From contig NZ_AUHC01000001.1 in the NCBI RefSeq assembly GCF_000422985.1, forward strand, positions 186,001 to 250,000: 64,000 nucleotides of DNA, read 5' to 3'. Below, piece by piece: positions 38,017 to 46,516 of the stretch (positions are counted from its first letter, which is position 1; each line of letters begins with the position of its first letter). Position numbers and translations under genes: made by a program. The DNA comes from Erythrobacter cryptus DSM 12079. Lineage in GTDB: Bacteria > Pseudomonadota > Alphaproteobacteria > Sphingomonadales > Sphingomonadaceae. The notes beneath the pieces are model-generated. The model was not told the DNA's origin and made no database searches. It saw only the letters and a list, made by a program, of their open reading frames with translations.

Positions 38017-39183
38017 TCAATAGGATCGCGGCAGGCCGAGAACGTGTTCGGCAAGATAGGAGAGGATGAGATTGGTCGAGATCGGCGCCACGGTGTAGAG
38101 CCGGGCTTCGCGGAACTTGCGCTCGACATCATATTCCTCGGCAAAGCCGAAGCCGCCGAAGGTCTGCACGCACATGTCGGCCGCGGCCCAGCTTGCCTCC
38201 GAGGCGAGAAGCTTGGCCATGTTGGCCTCGGCGCCGGGATTGCCGCCCTCGTCATAGACGCGCGCGGCATGGTGCACCATCAGCTCGGCCGCGCGCATCT
38301 GCGCATAGGCCCGCGCGATCGGGAACTGCACCCCCTGGTTCTGCCCGATCGGGCGGCCGAAGACCTGCCGCTCACGCGCATATCCTGTGGCCTTCTCGAT
38401 GAACCACTTGGCATCGCCGATGCACTCGGCGGCGATGAGGATGCGCTCGGCATTCATGCCTGAAAGGATGTAGCGAAAGCCCTTGCCTTCCTCGCCCACC
38501 AGGCTGCTCGCGGGGATCTCGAGGTCATCGAAGAACACCTCGCAGGAGGAATGATTCATCATCGTGCGGATCGGCTTGATCGTCATGCCCTTGCCGAGCG
38601 CGGCGCGCATGTCGACGAGGAAGATCGAGAGCCCCTCGGTCCTGCTCGACGCCTCCTCGCGCGGGGTGGTGCGCGCGAGCAGCAGCATGAGATCGGAATG
38701 TTCGGCGCGGCTGGTCCAGATCTTCTGCCCGCTGACGATATAACTGTCGCCCTTGCGCACCGCCCGGGTCTTGAGGCTCAAGGTATCGGTGCCGCTGGTC
38801 GGCTCGGAGACCCCAAAGGCCTGCAGGCGCAGCTCGCCGCTGGCGATGCGGGGCAGGTAATGCGCCTTCTGCTCAGGGCTGCCGTAACGCAGCAGAGTGT
38901 TCATGATATACATCTGCGCATGCGCCGAGGAGCCGTTGCAGCCGCAGGCCTGAATCTCCTCCATGATCACGCAGGCCGCTTCAAGGCTGAGGCCGCTGCC
39001 GCCATGCTCGGCAGGGATCAGTGCGGCGAGAAAACCCGCCCGGGTGAGCGCATCGACGAATTCCGCCGGATAGGCGCGCACGGCATCCTTGGCGCGCCAA
39101 TATTCGCCGGGAAAGTTTGCGCACAGGCTGCGCACCGCAGCGCGGATGGCGGCAAGGTCTTCGGTTTCTCGGGTGTCCATCAT
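38017..39183 (-). CDS. Acyl-CoA dehydrogenase family protein
   Basis: FAD enzyme oxidising an acyl-CoA to the 2-enoyl-CoA. 388 residues. Landmarks are FGVSEPTSGTDTLSLKT and GQKIWTSRAEHSD in the FAD/substrate region, ERILIAAECIGDAKW, GRPIGQNQGVQ, and the C-terminal QTFGGFGFAEEYDVERKFREAR region with the catalytic Glu. ATG 39183 has an AGGAAAGG stretch about five bases upstream. The acyl chain preferred is not evident. Divergent from the haloalkane dehalogenase gene across 152 bp. Confidence 0.9.
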   Translation of the reverse strand: MMDTRETEDLAAIRAAVRSLCANFPGEYWRAKDAVRAYPAEFVDALTRAGFLAALIPAEHGGSGLSLEAACVIMEEIQACGCNGSSAHAQMYIMNTLLRYGSPEQKAHYLPRIASGELRLQAFGVSEPTSGTDTLSLKTRAVRKGDSYIVSGQKIWTSRAEHSDLMLLLARTTPREEASSRTEGLSIFLVDMRAALGKGMTIKPIRTMMNHSSCEVFFDDLEIPASSLVGEEGKGFRYILSGMNAERILIAAECIGDAKWFIEKATGYARERQVFGRPIGQNQGVQFPIARAYAQMRAAELMVHHAARVYDEGGNPGAEANMAKLLASEASWAAADMCVQTFGGFGFAEEYDVERKFREARLYTVAPISTNLILSYLAEHVLGLPRSY

Positions 39184-39335
39184 GCTGCCTTTCCTCGGTT
39201 TGATGCGCACCCACTGCGCCCTGACCTGCCTCGCGGCCGCGGCGCAGCTCGCAATTCTGGCTGCTTTTGCGAAAGAGGCCGGCTCTGGCAATCCCGTTTC
39301 GATCTGCTACCCAACGCCCCGAGGGAGCAACCGCC

Positions 39336-40253
39336 ATGCAGATTCTCGCCCACGATCCGGCCCGCTTTGCGCAATTGCCCGACTATCCCTTCGCCGAGAA
39401 CTGGCTGACGATCGAGCTTGGCGAGGGCCTTGCCGGCCGGATGCATTACCTCGACGAAGGCCCCAGGCACGCACCGCCGGTGCTGCTGCTGCACGGCGAG
39501 CCATCGTGGAGCTATCTTTATCGCAGGATGATCCCGCTGCTGGTGGCGGCGGGCTTTCGCTGCCTTGCGCCCGATCTCATCGGCTTTGGCAAGAGCGACA
39601 AGCCCGACGATCCGGCCTTCTACACCTATGCCCGGCATGTCGCCTGGCTGAAGCAGTGGCGCGATGCCGTGGTGCCCGAGCTCGTCGGCCTGTTCTGCCA
39701 GGATTGGGGCGGGCTGCTTGGTTTGCGCATGGTAGGCGAGGAGCCCGATCGCTTTGCCTTCGTGGTGGCGAGCAACACCTTCCTCCCCACCGGCGGCGGG
39801 CAGGCCTCGCCCGGCTTTCTTGCCTGGCGCGAATTTGCCCGCGCCTCGCCCGAGTTCCGGATCGGCGGGATCATGAATCGCGGCTGCCAGCGCGGCCTGA
39901 CCGAGGCCGAGATCGCCGCCTATGACGCCCCCTTCCCCGACGAGCCGAGCAAGGCCGGGGCGCGGGCCTTCCCACAACTCGTGCCGATTGAGGACGATAT
40001 GGACGGGGTGACCGAGAACATCGCCGCCTGGCGCGGCCTTGCCGGGTACGCGCGGCCCTTCCTCACCCTGTTCGGCGCCGATGACCCGGTGCTGGGCGCG
40101 GCCGGGCCGGCGCTGGCTGGGCGGATCAAGGGCGCAGCCGGCCAGCCCCATGCGCTGCTTTCGCGCTGCGGCCATTTCAGTCAGGAAGACCGCCCTCACG
40201 AACTCGCCCAGGGGGTAATCGACATGGCGCGGGCGGCGGGCTTTCACGCTTGA
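39336..40253 (+). CDS. Haloalkane dehalogenase, HLD-I-like alpha/beta hydrolase
   Basis: Hydrolyses carbon-halogen bonds of haloalkanes to alcohols if the family assignment holds. The oxyanion region is LLLHGEPSWSYLYRRM, very like DhlA. The nucleophile Asp and halide-holding Trp are in FCQDWGGLLG; the acid Asp is in LFGADDPVLG after strand 7 (the HLD-I arrangement); the His is in RCGHFSQEDRP. ATG 39336 is the conserved start. 305 residues. The stop overlaps the start of the MFS pseudogene (TTGA). The natural substrate is unknown. Confidence 0.87.
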   Translation: MQILAHDPARFAQLPDYPFAENWLTIELGEGLAGRMHYLDEGPRHAPPVLLLHGEPSWSYLYRRMIPLLVAAGFRCLAPDLIGFGKSDKPDDPAFYTYARHVAWLKQWRDAVVPELVGLFCQDWGGLLGLRMVGEEPDRFAFVVASNTFLPTGGGQASPGFLAWREFARASPEFRIGGIMNRGCQRGLTEAEIAAYDAPFPDEPSKAGARAFPQLVPIEDDMDGVTENIAAWRGLAGYARPFLTLFGADDPVLGAAGPALAGRIKGAAGQPHALLSRCGHFSQEDRPHELAQGVIDMARAAGFHA

Positions 40254-41478
40254 GCAAGCTGGCCGGCGCCCCTTCCGCAGCCTCTCCCCCTGCCTCGGCG
40301 CTGCTTACCCGGGCGCAGGAATGGGCACTGGCGGTGGTGATCGCGGTGGTCACCGCCAATGCCTATTACATCCACCCGATCATCGGGCTTGTCGCAGAAG
40401 GCTTTGGCGTCGGCACGGCCGCGATCGGGCTGGGCCGGCGCTCAACCAGATCGGGCTTGCTCTTGGCATCGTGCTGCTGCTCCCGCTCGGCGATTTCTAT
40501 TCCAACCGCCACCTGTGCCTGATCTTCGTTGCCGCCCAGACGCTGTGCCTTGCGGGCATGGTGCTCGCCGACGACCTCGTTCTCTTCACCGCCGCATCGA
40601 CCCTGCTCGGCTTTGTCACCATCGCTCCCTATCTCATTCCGGCCTATGCCTCACGCCGCGTCGCGCCCGAACGCCTTGGGCAGGTCACCGCGCTGCTCAC
40701 CGCTGCGGTGATCTTCGGGATCCTGGTCGCTCGCCTCGGCGCCGGGGTGATCGCCGAGCTGGCCGATTGGCACAGCGTCTATGTCATCGCCCTCGCCTTG
40801 ATGGTGGGGGCAACCGCCCTGCTTGCGGCGACCATGCGGCGCGAGCCTGCCGCATCAAGGCCGGGCGGGGCGCATTACGGCGCGCTCGTCGCCTCGGTCT
40901 TCACGCTTGCCGCCCGCAATCCGGACATGCGCCTTTCGGCAGCGATCCAGGGGCTCAACTTCGCCATCTTCACCGCCACCTGGCTGGCCCTCGCGCTGCA
41001 CCTTACCAGCCCGGCGCTCGGCTATGGCACGGACGAGGTCGGATATCTTGCGGCAGTGGCGGCGGTGAGCGTCTTTGCCACCCCGCGGCTCGGGCGCTGG
41101 GCCGACAGGGTCGGCGCCCACCGCGCGCGGCTCGTTGCGGCGCTGGTGCAGCTTGCCGGCATTGCGCTGCTCTACCCGCTGGGTTCCAGCATCTGGGGGG
41201 TGCTCGCCTCGCTGGTGCTCACCAACGCGGTTGGCCCCACGATCGACGTGACCGGGCGCATGACGCTGTTCACCCGCGAAAGCGAAATCCGCACCCGGCT
41301 GACCTCGGGCTACATCATGGCGATGTTCCTCGGCGGGGCGCTCGGCAGCGCGCTCGGCACCGCCGTCTTTGCCAGCCACGGCTGGGCGGGCACCTGCGCG
41401 CTGCTGCTCGCGCTATCGGCCGGGGTGACCGGGCTTTCGTGGCAGGCCGCGCGGCGCTGGCGCCGGCTCGAGGGCTGA
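40250..41478 (+). pseudogene. MFS transporter, broken by a -1 frameshift
   Basis: A 12-TM major facilitator transporter read in two frames. The first (from TTG 40250) gives MSKLAGAPSAASPP through VVIAVVTANAYYIHPIIGL to VGTAAIGL, ending near 40437. The second picks up at PALNQIGLALGIVLLLPLGDF and runs to the stop at 41478. Losing one base from GGGCTGGTGCCGGCG to give GGGCTGGGCCGGCG would explain it (IGLVPALNQ restored). Apart from this the sequence is intact, so either the mutation is recent or it is a base-call error. It overlaps the dehalogenase stop, so the two were probably co-expressed. Confidence 0.85.
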
Positions 41479-41555
41479 TGGTGACCCCGGCGCGATTCGA
41501 ACGCGCGGCCCTCAGATTAGGAATCTGATGCTCTATCCTGCTGAGCTACGGGGTC
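41479..41555 (-). tRNA. tRNA-Arg(CCT)
   Basis: On the minus strand: acceptor GACCCCG, D arm TAGCTCAGCAGGATAGAGCA, anticodon stem-loop CAGATTCCTAATCTG (anticodon CCT, reads AGG), T arm GCGCGTTCGAATCGCGC, acceptor CGGGGTC, discriminator A and an encoded CCA. 77 nt. The CCA end directly abuts the stop of the convergent MFS pseudogene. Arg-CCT tRNAs are frequent integration sites, but no att repeat or integrase is visible here. Confidence 0.97.
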
Positions 41556-41588
41556 CCGGCGCTCTCCTTAGCAGCCGGAACGCTCCGA

Positions 41589-42056
41589 TCAATTCAACTT
41601 TTCGGGCGGCGCCACGGGGAATGGCAGCGGCGCGATCGGCACGCCTTCCTCGACCAGCGCGCGCGCCTCATCGAGGCTGGCCTGCCCGTGGATCGGGGCC
41701 TGTTCGCGCTCGCCATAATACATCGCGCGCGATTCCTCGGCGAAGCGCTCGCCCACCCAAGTCGAATGCTTGAGCGCCTCAGCCTGAGCACGGGCAAGCG
41801 CGGCGAGCGCCTCGCGCAGCTGCGGCGGCAGCGGTGCGCTGGCCATGGCACGATGGCTTTCGGGCGCGAGCACTTCCTGGCGCGCATTTCCCTTGGCCGG
41901 CACCGCGGGGGCCATCGGCGCCTTGCTGATCTCGGCATGGCCACAGGTCGGGCAGGACAGGAGCCCGCGCGCGCGCTGCGCCTCGAACTCGGCGGAATTG
42001 CCGAACCAGCCTTCAAAACGGTGCCCGTCGGGGCAGGCAAGGTCATAGACGATCAT
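41589..42056 (-). CDS. DUF1178 family protein
   Basis: A 155-residue cytoplasmic protein of unknown function. The N-terminus MIVYDLACPDGHRFEGWFGN and the zinc-ribbon-like LSCPTCGHAEISKAPMAP give two CxxC-type pairs (C8 and CPTC). It continues with a helical part (LREALAALARAQAEALKH, WVGERFAEESRAMYYGE) and ends GVPIAPLPFPVAPPEKLN, as in the family. It lies six bases after the nitrilase gene and is the last gene of the grxC-nitrilase-DUF1178 operon, a standard alphaproteobacterial trio. Confidence 0.9.
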   Translation of the reverse strand: MIVYDLACPDGHRFEGWFGNSAEFEAQRARGLLSCPTCGHAEISKAPMAPAVPAKGNARQEVLAPESHRAMASAPLPPQLREALAALARAQAEALKHSTWVGERFAEESRAMYYGEREQAPIHGQASLDEARALVEEGVPIAPLPFPVAPPEKLN

Positions 42057-42062
42057 GGCAAA

Positions 42063-42893
42063 TCACGATGTGGGAATTGCCCGGCGGTTGGCAAGAGCCG
42101 GGATCTGCGCGCGCACTGCGGCGATGCGGGACAGATCGATCGCGCACAGGGCCAGCCCCGGCGCCTCGCCGCCCATGTCGAGCAGCACCTCGCCCCAGGG
42201 ATCGACCACCAGACTGTGGCCATAGGTCTCGCGCCCATCGGCATGGTGGCCAACCTGCGCCGCGGCGATGATGAAGGCCTGGGCCTCGATCGCCCGGGCG
42301 CGCAGCAGCACATGCCAATGGGCCTCCCCAGTGGGTCGGGTGAAGGCGGCCGGCACCGCGATCGCATCGCAGCGCCGATCCCCCAGTGCGCCGAACAGCG
42401 CCGGGAACCTGAGATCATAGCACACCGTCAGCCCGATTCTCCCGATCGGTGTTTCCTCCACCGTCACCACCCTGCGGCCCGGCTCATAGGCACTGCTCTC
42501 CCGCCAGCTCTCGCCGCTGGCAAGATCGACATCGAACATGTGGATCTTGTCATATGTGACCGGCTCGGCGCCGTCGGCGCGGAAGTAGTACGAGCGATTG
42601 GCCCATTTGCCGCTCGGCGCGCGCACAGGCATCGAACCGAGGGCGATGTCGATCCTGCAATCGGCAGCCAAGCGGCGCAGCTCGGCGGCCCACCCCTGCG
42701 GCGCATCGGCAGCGATCCAGCGGCCCGCGCGCGCGCGGTTGCGATCGAGCAGCACCGACATTTCCGGCGTGAACAGCACCTTGGCGCCCTGCCGTGCGGC
42801 GGTGGGCGACGCATCGGCAATGGTGGCAAGATTGGCCTCGGGATCGATCCCCGAGGTCATCTGCAGGACCGCGATCGTCACCATCCCCGACAA
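42063..42893 (-). CDS. Carbon-nitrogen hydrolase (Nit1/Nit2-like amidase)
   Basis: Nitrilase-superfamily enzyme of 276 residues. The Glu-Lys-Cys triad is visible in LFTPEMSVL, TYDKIHMFDVDL and LTVCYDLRFPALF. GRRVVTVEETPIGRIG and the late GHSLVVDPWGEVL are conserved. The IHMFDVD segment resembles Nit1-type deaminated-glutathione amidases, which fits the neighbouring glutaredoxin gene, but omega-amidase activity is also possible. It starts six bases after grxC ends. Confidence 0.88.
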   Translation of the reverse strand: MSGMVTIAVLQMTSGIDPEANLATIADASPTAARQGAKVLFTPEMSVLLDRNRARAGRWIAADAPQGWAAELRRLAADCRIDIALGSMPVRAPSGKWANRSYYFRADGAEPVTYDKIHMFDVDLASGESWRESSAYEPGRRVVTVEETPIGRIGLTVCYDLRFPALFGALGDRRCDAIAVPAAFTRPTGEAHWHVLLRARAIEAQAFIIAAAQVGHHADGRETYGHSLVVDPWGEVLLDMGGEAPGLALCAIDLSRIAAVRAQIPALANRRAIPTS

Positions 42894-42899
42894 ATGCCC

Positions 42900-43163
42900 C
42901 TAGCCTTGCAGCAAGGCATCGAGCTTGCCGGAGGCCTCGAGCGCGTGAAGATCGTCGCACCCACCCACGTGGGTCTCGCCGATGAAGATCTGCGGCACGG
43001 TGCGCGCCTGGGGCGCGCGGGCGAGCATCTCCTCGCGCCGCGGACCGCCGAGCGTGATGTCATATTCGTTGAAGACAACGCCCTTGGAGGCGAGCAGCCG
43101 CTTGGCCCGGACGCAGAAAGGGCAGGCAAACTTGGTGTAGATGTCGATCCGCGGCTGCCCCAT
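42900..43163 (-). CDS. grxC: Glutaredoxin 3
   Basis: Small thiol-disulfide oxidoreductase using glutathione. 87 residues from ATG 43163 (MGQPRIDIYTKFACPFCVRAK). Active site CPFC; TVPQIFIG carries the cis-Pro and HVGGCDDLHALE the GSH-binding GG. Length matches GrxC. Codons upstream in the same frame do not match and overlap the hsp20 promoter region. It is divergent from hsp20. Confidence 0.95.
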   Translation of the reverse strand: MGQPRIDIYTKFACPFCVRAKRLLASKGVVFNEYDITLGGPRREEMLARAPQARTVPQIFIGETHVGGCDDLHALEASGKLDALLQG

Positions 43164-43172
43164 CTTCAACCT

Positions 43173-43200
43173 CTTGAAAGCCTCGTCGCCAAAACCAAAT
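43173..43200 (+). promoter_or_regulatory. Candidate heat-shock (sigma-32) promoter of hsp20
   Basis: CTTGAAA (43173-43179) followed after 15 bp by CCAAAT (43195-43200) resembles the RpoH consensus (CTTGAAA ... CCCCAT). The expected transcript would start near 43208, giving a 5' leader of roughly 105 nt that contains the hairpins described below. The site lies just upstream of the grxC start on the opposite strand. Confidence 0.55.
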
Positions 43201-43234
43201 AAGGCGTGCCGCCGCGTTCCGCCAGTCTCGGGGA

Positions 43235-43309
43235 GCTTGCGGGGGCAAGCGGGTGCTGCATCCGGCAGGCCCGCGCCAGAACCCAAATTGCTCGATCAAG
43301 GAGGATTTG
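43235..43309 (+). ncRNA. ROSE-like RNA thermometer in the hsp20 leader
   Basis: The last hairpin pairs AAATTGCTC (43285-43293) with the Shine-Dalgarno stretch GAGGATTT (43301-43308), leaving G43290 bulged and a 7-base loop; C43284-G43309 extends the stem. A TTGCT paired to the AGGA with one bulged G is the defining feature of ROSE elements. Upstream are GCTTGC-GGGG-GCAAGC (43235-43250) and a TGCTG/CGGCA helix extended by GCGGG/CCCGC (43249-43274) that competes with it. On heating the stem would melt and free the ribosome-binding site. Function is inference; the pairing is seen. Confidence 0.7.
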
Positions 43310-43313
43310 CGCA

Positions 43314-43790
43314 ATGTCTCGTTTCGATTTTACCCCCTATCGCCGCACCACCGTGGGCTTTGACCGCCTGTTCGATCTGCTCGAGAACCAGGCGCGGCTC
43401 AATGCCGGTGACAACTATCCCCCCTTCAACATTTCGCGCCGGGGCGATGATCACTACCGCATCACGCTGGCGGTGGCGGGCTTCCGTCCGGCCGATATCG
43501 ACATCACCGCGCAGCAGAACCTGCTCATCATCCAGGGCAAGAAGCGCGAGGAAGTCGAGGACGGGGCCGAGCTGATCCATGTCGGCATCGCCAACCGCGG
43601 GTTTGAACGCCGCTTCGAACTGGCCGACTATGTGCGGGTCGAACGCGCCGATATGGCTGACGGCCTGCTGGTGATCGATCTGGTGCGCGAGGTGCCCGAG
43701 GCGATGAAGCCGCGCAAGATCGCCATCGGCGGCGGCGCCCAGCTTTCCGCAGTGCCTGCGCCCGAGAGTGACAAGGCCAACGCCGCCTGA
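43314..43790 (+). CDS. ibpA: Small heat shock protein Hsp20 (IbpA-like)
   Basis: ATP-independent chaperone that holds unfolding proteins. 158 residues. The N-terminus MSRFDFTPYRRTTVGFDRLFDLLEN closely resembles IbpA. The alpha-crystallin domain spans residues about 35-125 (YRITLAVAGFRPADIDITAQ, ANRGFERRFELADYVRVERADMADGLLVIDL in sections). The C-terminal PRKIAIGGG holds the IxI-type anchor. ATG 43314 has a strong AAGGAGG 8 bases upstream, which the leader hairpin can hide. Likely controlled by both a sigma-32 promoter and temperature-dependent translation. Confidence 0.93.
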   Translation: MSRFDFTPYRRTTVGFDRLFDLLENQARLNAGDNYPPFNISRRGDDHYRITLAVAGFRPADIDITAQQNLLIIQGKKREEVEDGAELIHVGIANRGFERRFELADYVRVERADMADGLLVIDLVREVPEAMKPRKIAIGGGAQLSAVPAPESDKANAA

Positions 43791-44237
43791 TCTGCGAACG
43801 GCGCCCACGGGCAGCTAGTCTTTCAGGCTTCCGGAAACTTTAAGGGGGCGGGCCGTGCGGTCCGCCCCCGCGGCTTGCGCCGCCTCGCCTGGCCCTGTCC
43901 GTCCGGGTCGCAGAAGACGGACAAAACCGGGCAAGCCTTTCAAGCCAAGCGTCCTGCGCCGGTGGGATGCGCTTCCCGACGATGGTCCGCGGGGCTTATC
44001 CCACCCAAAGTGCATAAGGCGTTGCCGTTATCCCGGGTCTAATGCCGAAGGCGCCGCCGAGGCAAGAACTAACTTGCAAGCTTGTAAAGAAACGACAGAA
44101 GATTTTCTCTATTCTCTAACAAGGGTTTATATCGACACCCGAAGAACTGGCGCGAAGTCTTGCAGGGTGCCGCGGCCCGATTGGCTTGAGGCCTATTCAA
44201 TCTGACAGGGCACCCGCAAGCAACGCCCGTGCGCCGC
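43791..44237. other. 447-bp gene-poor region between hsp20 and pyrG
   Basis: It begins with the hsp20 terminator hairpin, continues with GC-rich sequence, then an unusually AT-rich patch (about 44070-44145) and a nested stem-loop at 44165-44215 (GGGTGCC/GGCACCC outside, GATTG/CAATC inside). An open frame of 116 codons across it starts inside the terminator and has no protein-like composition. It may hold a small RNA, but no promoter could be fixed. Confidence 0.5.
43844..43869 (+). terminator. GC-rich hairpin terminator after hsp20
   Basis: GGGGGCGG and CCGCCCCC form an 8-bp stem around a 10-base loop, 54 bp after the hsp20 stop. No U-run follows on the plus strand; on the minus strand the stem is followed by TTAAAGTTT, so it may work better in that direction. 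Confidence 0.5.
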
Positions 44238-45875
44238 TCAGACGAGTCGTGACTGCTCGAGCGCGGCGGCGATGAAACCGGCGAAAAGCGGATGCGGATC
44301 GAAGGGCCGCGACTTGAGTTCGGGGTGGAACTGTACGCCGACAAACCAGGGATGATCGGGCCGCTCGACGATCTCCGGCAGCAGCCCGTCGGGCGACATG
44401 CCGGCAAAGATCAGCCCATGCTTCTCGAGCGGTTCGATAAAGGCGCTGTTGACCTCGTAGCGGTGGCGGTGCCGCTCGGAGATGATCTCGGCGCCGCCAT
44501 AGATGCGCGCCGCATGGCTGTTGGGCGAGAGCCGCGCCGGATAGGCGCCGAGCCGCATGGTGCCGCCCAGATCTCCCCCTGCCTCGCGCTGCTGCAGACC
44601 TTCGGGGCTCATCCACTCGGTGATGATCCCGACCACCGGCGTATCGGTCGGGCCGAATTCAGTCGAGGAGGCCCCAGGATAGCCTGCGGCCCGCGCCGCC
44701 TCGATGCAGGCCATCTGCATCCCGAGGCAAATGCCGAAGAACGGGATCTTGCGTTCGCGGGCAAAGCGCACGCTCGCAATCTTGCCCTCGCTGCCGCGCT
44801 CGCCGAAGCCTCCGGGCACCAGAATGCCGTGCATCGGCTCGAGCGCCGAGACGATCGCCGACTGGTCATCGGATTCGAAAATCTCGGCATCGATCCACTT
44901 GATGTTGACCTTGACCCGGTTGGCAAGGCCGCCGTGGATCAGCGCCTCGTTGAGGCTCTTGTAGGCATCGGGCAGGCCCACATATTTGCCCACCACCGCG
45001 ATCGTGACTTCGCCTTCCGGGTTGAAATAGCGGTCGGTCACGTCGCGCCACGCCGAAAGATCAGGCTCGGGTGCATCGGTGATGCCGAAGGCGCGCAGCA
45101 CCTCACGGTCGAGGCCCTCGGCGTGATATTGCAACGGCACCGAATAGATCGAGGGTGCATCGAGCGCGGGGATCACCGCTTCCTTGCGCACGTTGCAGAA
45201 ATTGGCGATCTTCTGCCGGTCGCTTTCGGGAATGGGATGTTCGGCCCGGCAAAGGAGCACATCGGGCTTGATCCCGAGGCTGGCAAGCTCGCGCACCGAA
45301 TGCTGGGTGGGCTTGGTCTTCAGCTCGCCTGCGGCCTTGATATAGGGCACGAGCGTCACATGGACGCTGACTGTCTGGAGAGGCCCAAGCTCGTTTCTGA
45401 GCTGGCGGATCGCTTCCATGAAGGGCAGCGATTCGATGTCGCCCACGGTGCCGCCGATCTCGCACAGGATGAAATCATGATCGTCCTGATCGGCCAGCGC
45501 GAATTCCTTGATCGCGTCGGTGACATGCGGGATCACCTGCACCGTGGCGCCCAGGTAGTCGCCCCGCCGCTCGCGCGCGATGATGTCGCGATAGACCCGG
45601 CCCGAGGTGATGTTGTCGCTCTGGCGCGCCGAAACCCCGGTGAAGCGTTCATAGTGGCCAAGATCAAGGTCGGTCTCGGCCCCATCGTCGGTGACGAAGA
45701 CCTCGCCGTGCTGATAGGGGCTCATCGTCCCCGGATCGACGTTGAGATAGGGATCGAACTTGCGGATGCGCACCTTGTAGCCGCGCGCCTGCAAGAGCGC
45801 CGCGAGCGAGGCTGCCATGAGACCCTTGCCAAGCGAGGAGACCACGCCGCCGGTGATGAAAATGAACCGCGCCAT
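44238..45875 (-). CDS. pyrG: CTP synthase
   Basis: Makes CTP from UTP, ATP and glutamine. 545 residues. The N-terminal synthase domain starts [24 protein letters not shown] and has [34 protein letters not shown] and [12 protein letters not shown]. The glutaminase domain has the nucleophile in [11 protein letters not shown] and His-Glu in [10 protein letters not shown]. Follows secG on the same strand after 149 bp, so it may have its own promoter. Confidence 0.97.
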   Translation of the reverse strand: MARFIFITGGVVSSLGKGLMAASLAALLQARGYKVRIRKFDPYLNVDPGTMSPYQHGEVFVTDDGAETDLDLGHYERFTGVSARQSDNITSGRVYRDIIARERRGDYLGATVQVIPHVTDAIKEFALADQDDHDFILCEIGGTVGDIESLPFMEAIRQLRNELGPLQTVSVHVTLVPYIKAAGELKTKPTQHSVRELASLGIKPDVLLCRAEHPIPESDRQKIANFCNVRKEAVIPALDAPSIYSVPLQYHAEGLDREVLRAFGITDAPEPDLSAWRDVTDRYFNPEGEVTIAVVGKYVGLPDAYKSLNEALIHGGLANRVKVNIKWIDAEIFESDDQSAIVSALEPMHGILVPGGFGERGSEGKIASVRFARERKIPFFGICLGMQMACIEAARAAGYPGASSTEFGPTDTPVVGIITEWMSPEGLQQREAGGDLGGTMRLGAYPARLSPNSHAARIYGGAEIISERHRHRYEVNSAFIEPLEKHGLIFAGMSPDGLLPEIVERPDHPWFVGVQFHPELKSRPFDPHPLFAGFIAAALEQSRLV

Positions 45876-46024
45876 GGGACTTGAGCCTTAATCAGCGGGA
45901 GGGATTCGGAGCAAGCGAATTGCAGCGGGGCCGGTACTGCCATCCACAAGCGCGTGGAACATGGCTTGCCGCGGCTGCAGCGGGCGGGCCGTTCCGGCCC
46001 GTCACGGGGCTCGGGGGCGCAAGC

Positions 46025-46399
46025 CTATTCGGCCAGCGGATCTGCGCCCGCGGGCGGCGCCGGAGTCTCACCGGGAGCCGCAGCAGGCGGAGCGGGATCG
46101 GCGAGCAGATCGGGCCCGGCAGGGGGCTTGGCCGCGCGCTCGAGCGTGGTGGTCACCCCGCCAACCTGGTTCTCGCGCACCGCCAGCGCAGCAAGCACGA
46201 TCGACAGGCCGACAAAGGCAATCGCCAGCCATTTGGTCGAACGGGTGAGAAAATCCGCTGCCCCGCGCGCACCGAAGGCGCCCGAAGGATTGCTGCCGAT
46301 GCCGAGCCCCCCGCCTTCGGATCGCTGCATCAGCACCACGCCGACCAGCGCGGCCGCCACCAAGGCCTGGATCACGGTGAGAAAAATGAAAAGCGACAT
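46025..46399 (-). CDS. secG: Preprotein translocase subunit SecG
   Basis: Accessory subunit of SecYEG. Two TM helices (FIFLTVIQALVAAALVGVVLM and LAIAFVGLSIVLAALAV) flank the conserved GLGIGSNPSGAFGARGAADFLTRSTKWLA loop region. A Pro/Ala-rich C-tail of about 40 residues follows, typical for alphaproteobacteria. ATG 46399 is preferred over TTG two codons earlier. 124 residues. The tpiA-secG-pyrG order is standard in this group. Confidence 0.95.
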   Translation of the reverse strand: MSLFIFLTVIQALVAAALVGVVLMQRSEGGGLGIGSNPSGAFGARGAADFLTRSTKWLAIAFVGLSIVLAALAVRENQVGGVTTTLERAAKPPAGPDLLADPAPPAAAPGETPAPPAGADPLAE

Positions 46400-46516
46400 C
46401 GGCAAATCTCGTAGCGGGGGCGCTTCATCGCCCGTAGGAAGCGTGTGGCGGCCATGTAGGCGTCCGCAGCCCCCGGGGCAAGCCCGGGCGGCTCAGGCCA
46501 GGCGGGACAAGGCCGA

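Noticed and set aside
41479..41555. Attachment site of an integrated element at tRNA-Arg
   Set aside because: No repeat of the tRNA 3' end, no integrase and no composition shift were seen within the window.
43855..44205. A 116-codon frame between hsp20 and pyrG
   Set aside because: Begins inside the hsp20 terminator stem-loop, has no ribosome-binding site and no protein-like pattern.
45985..46001. CGGGCC/GGCCCG hairpin after secG as a terminator
   Set aside because: Short 6-bp stem without a U-run, and pyrG follows on the same strand; too weak to annotate.
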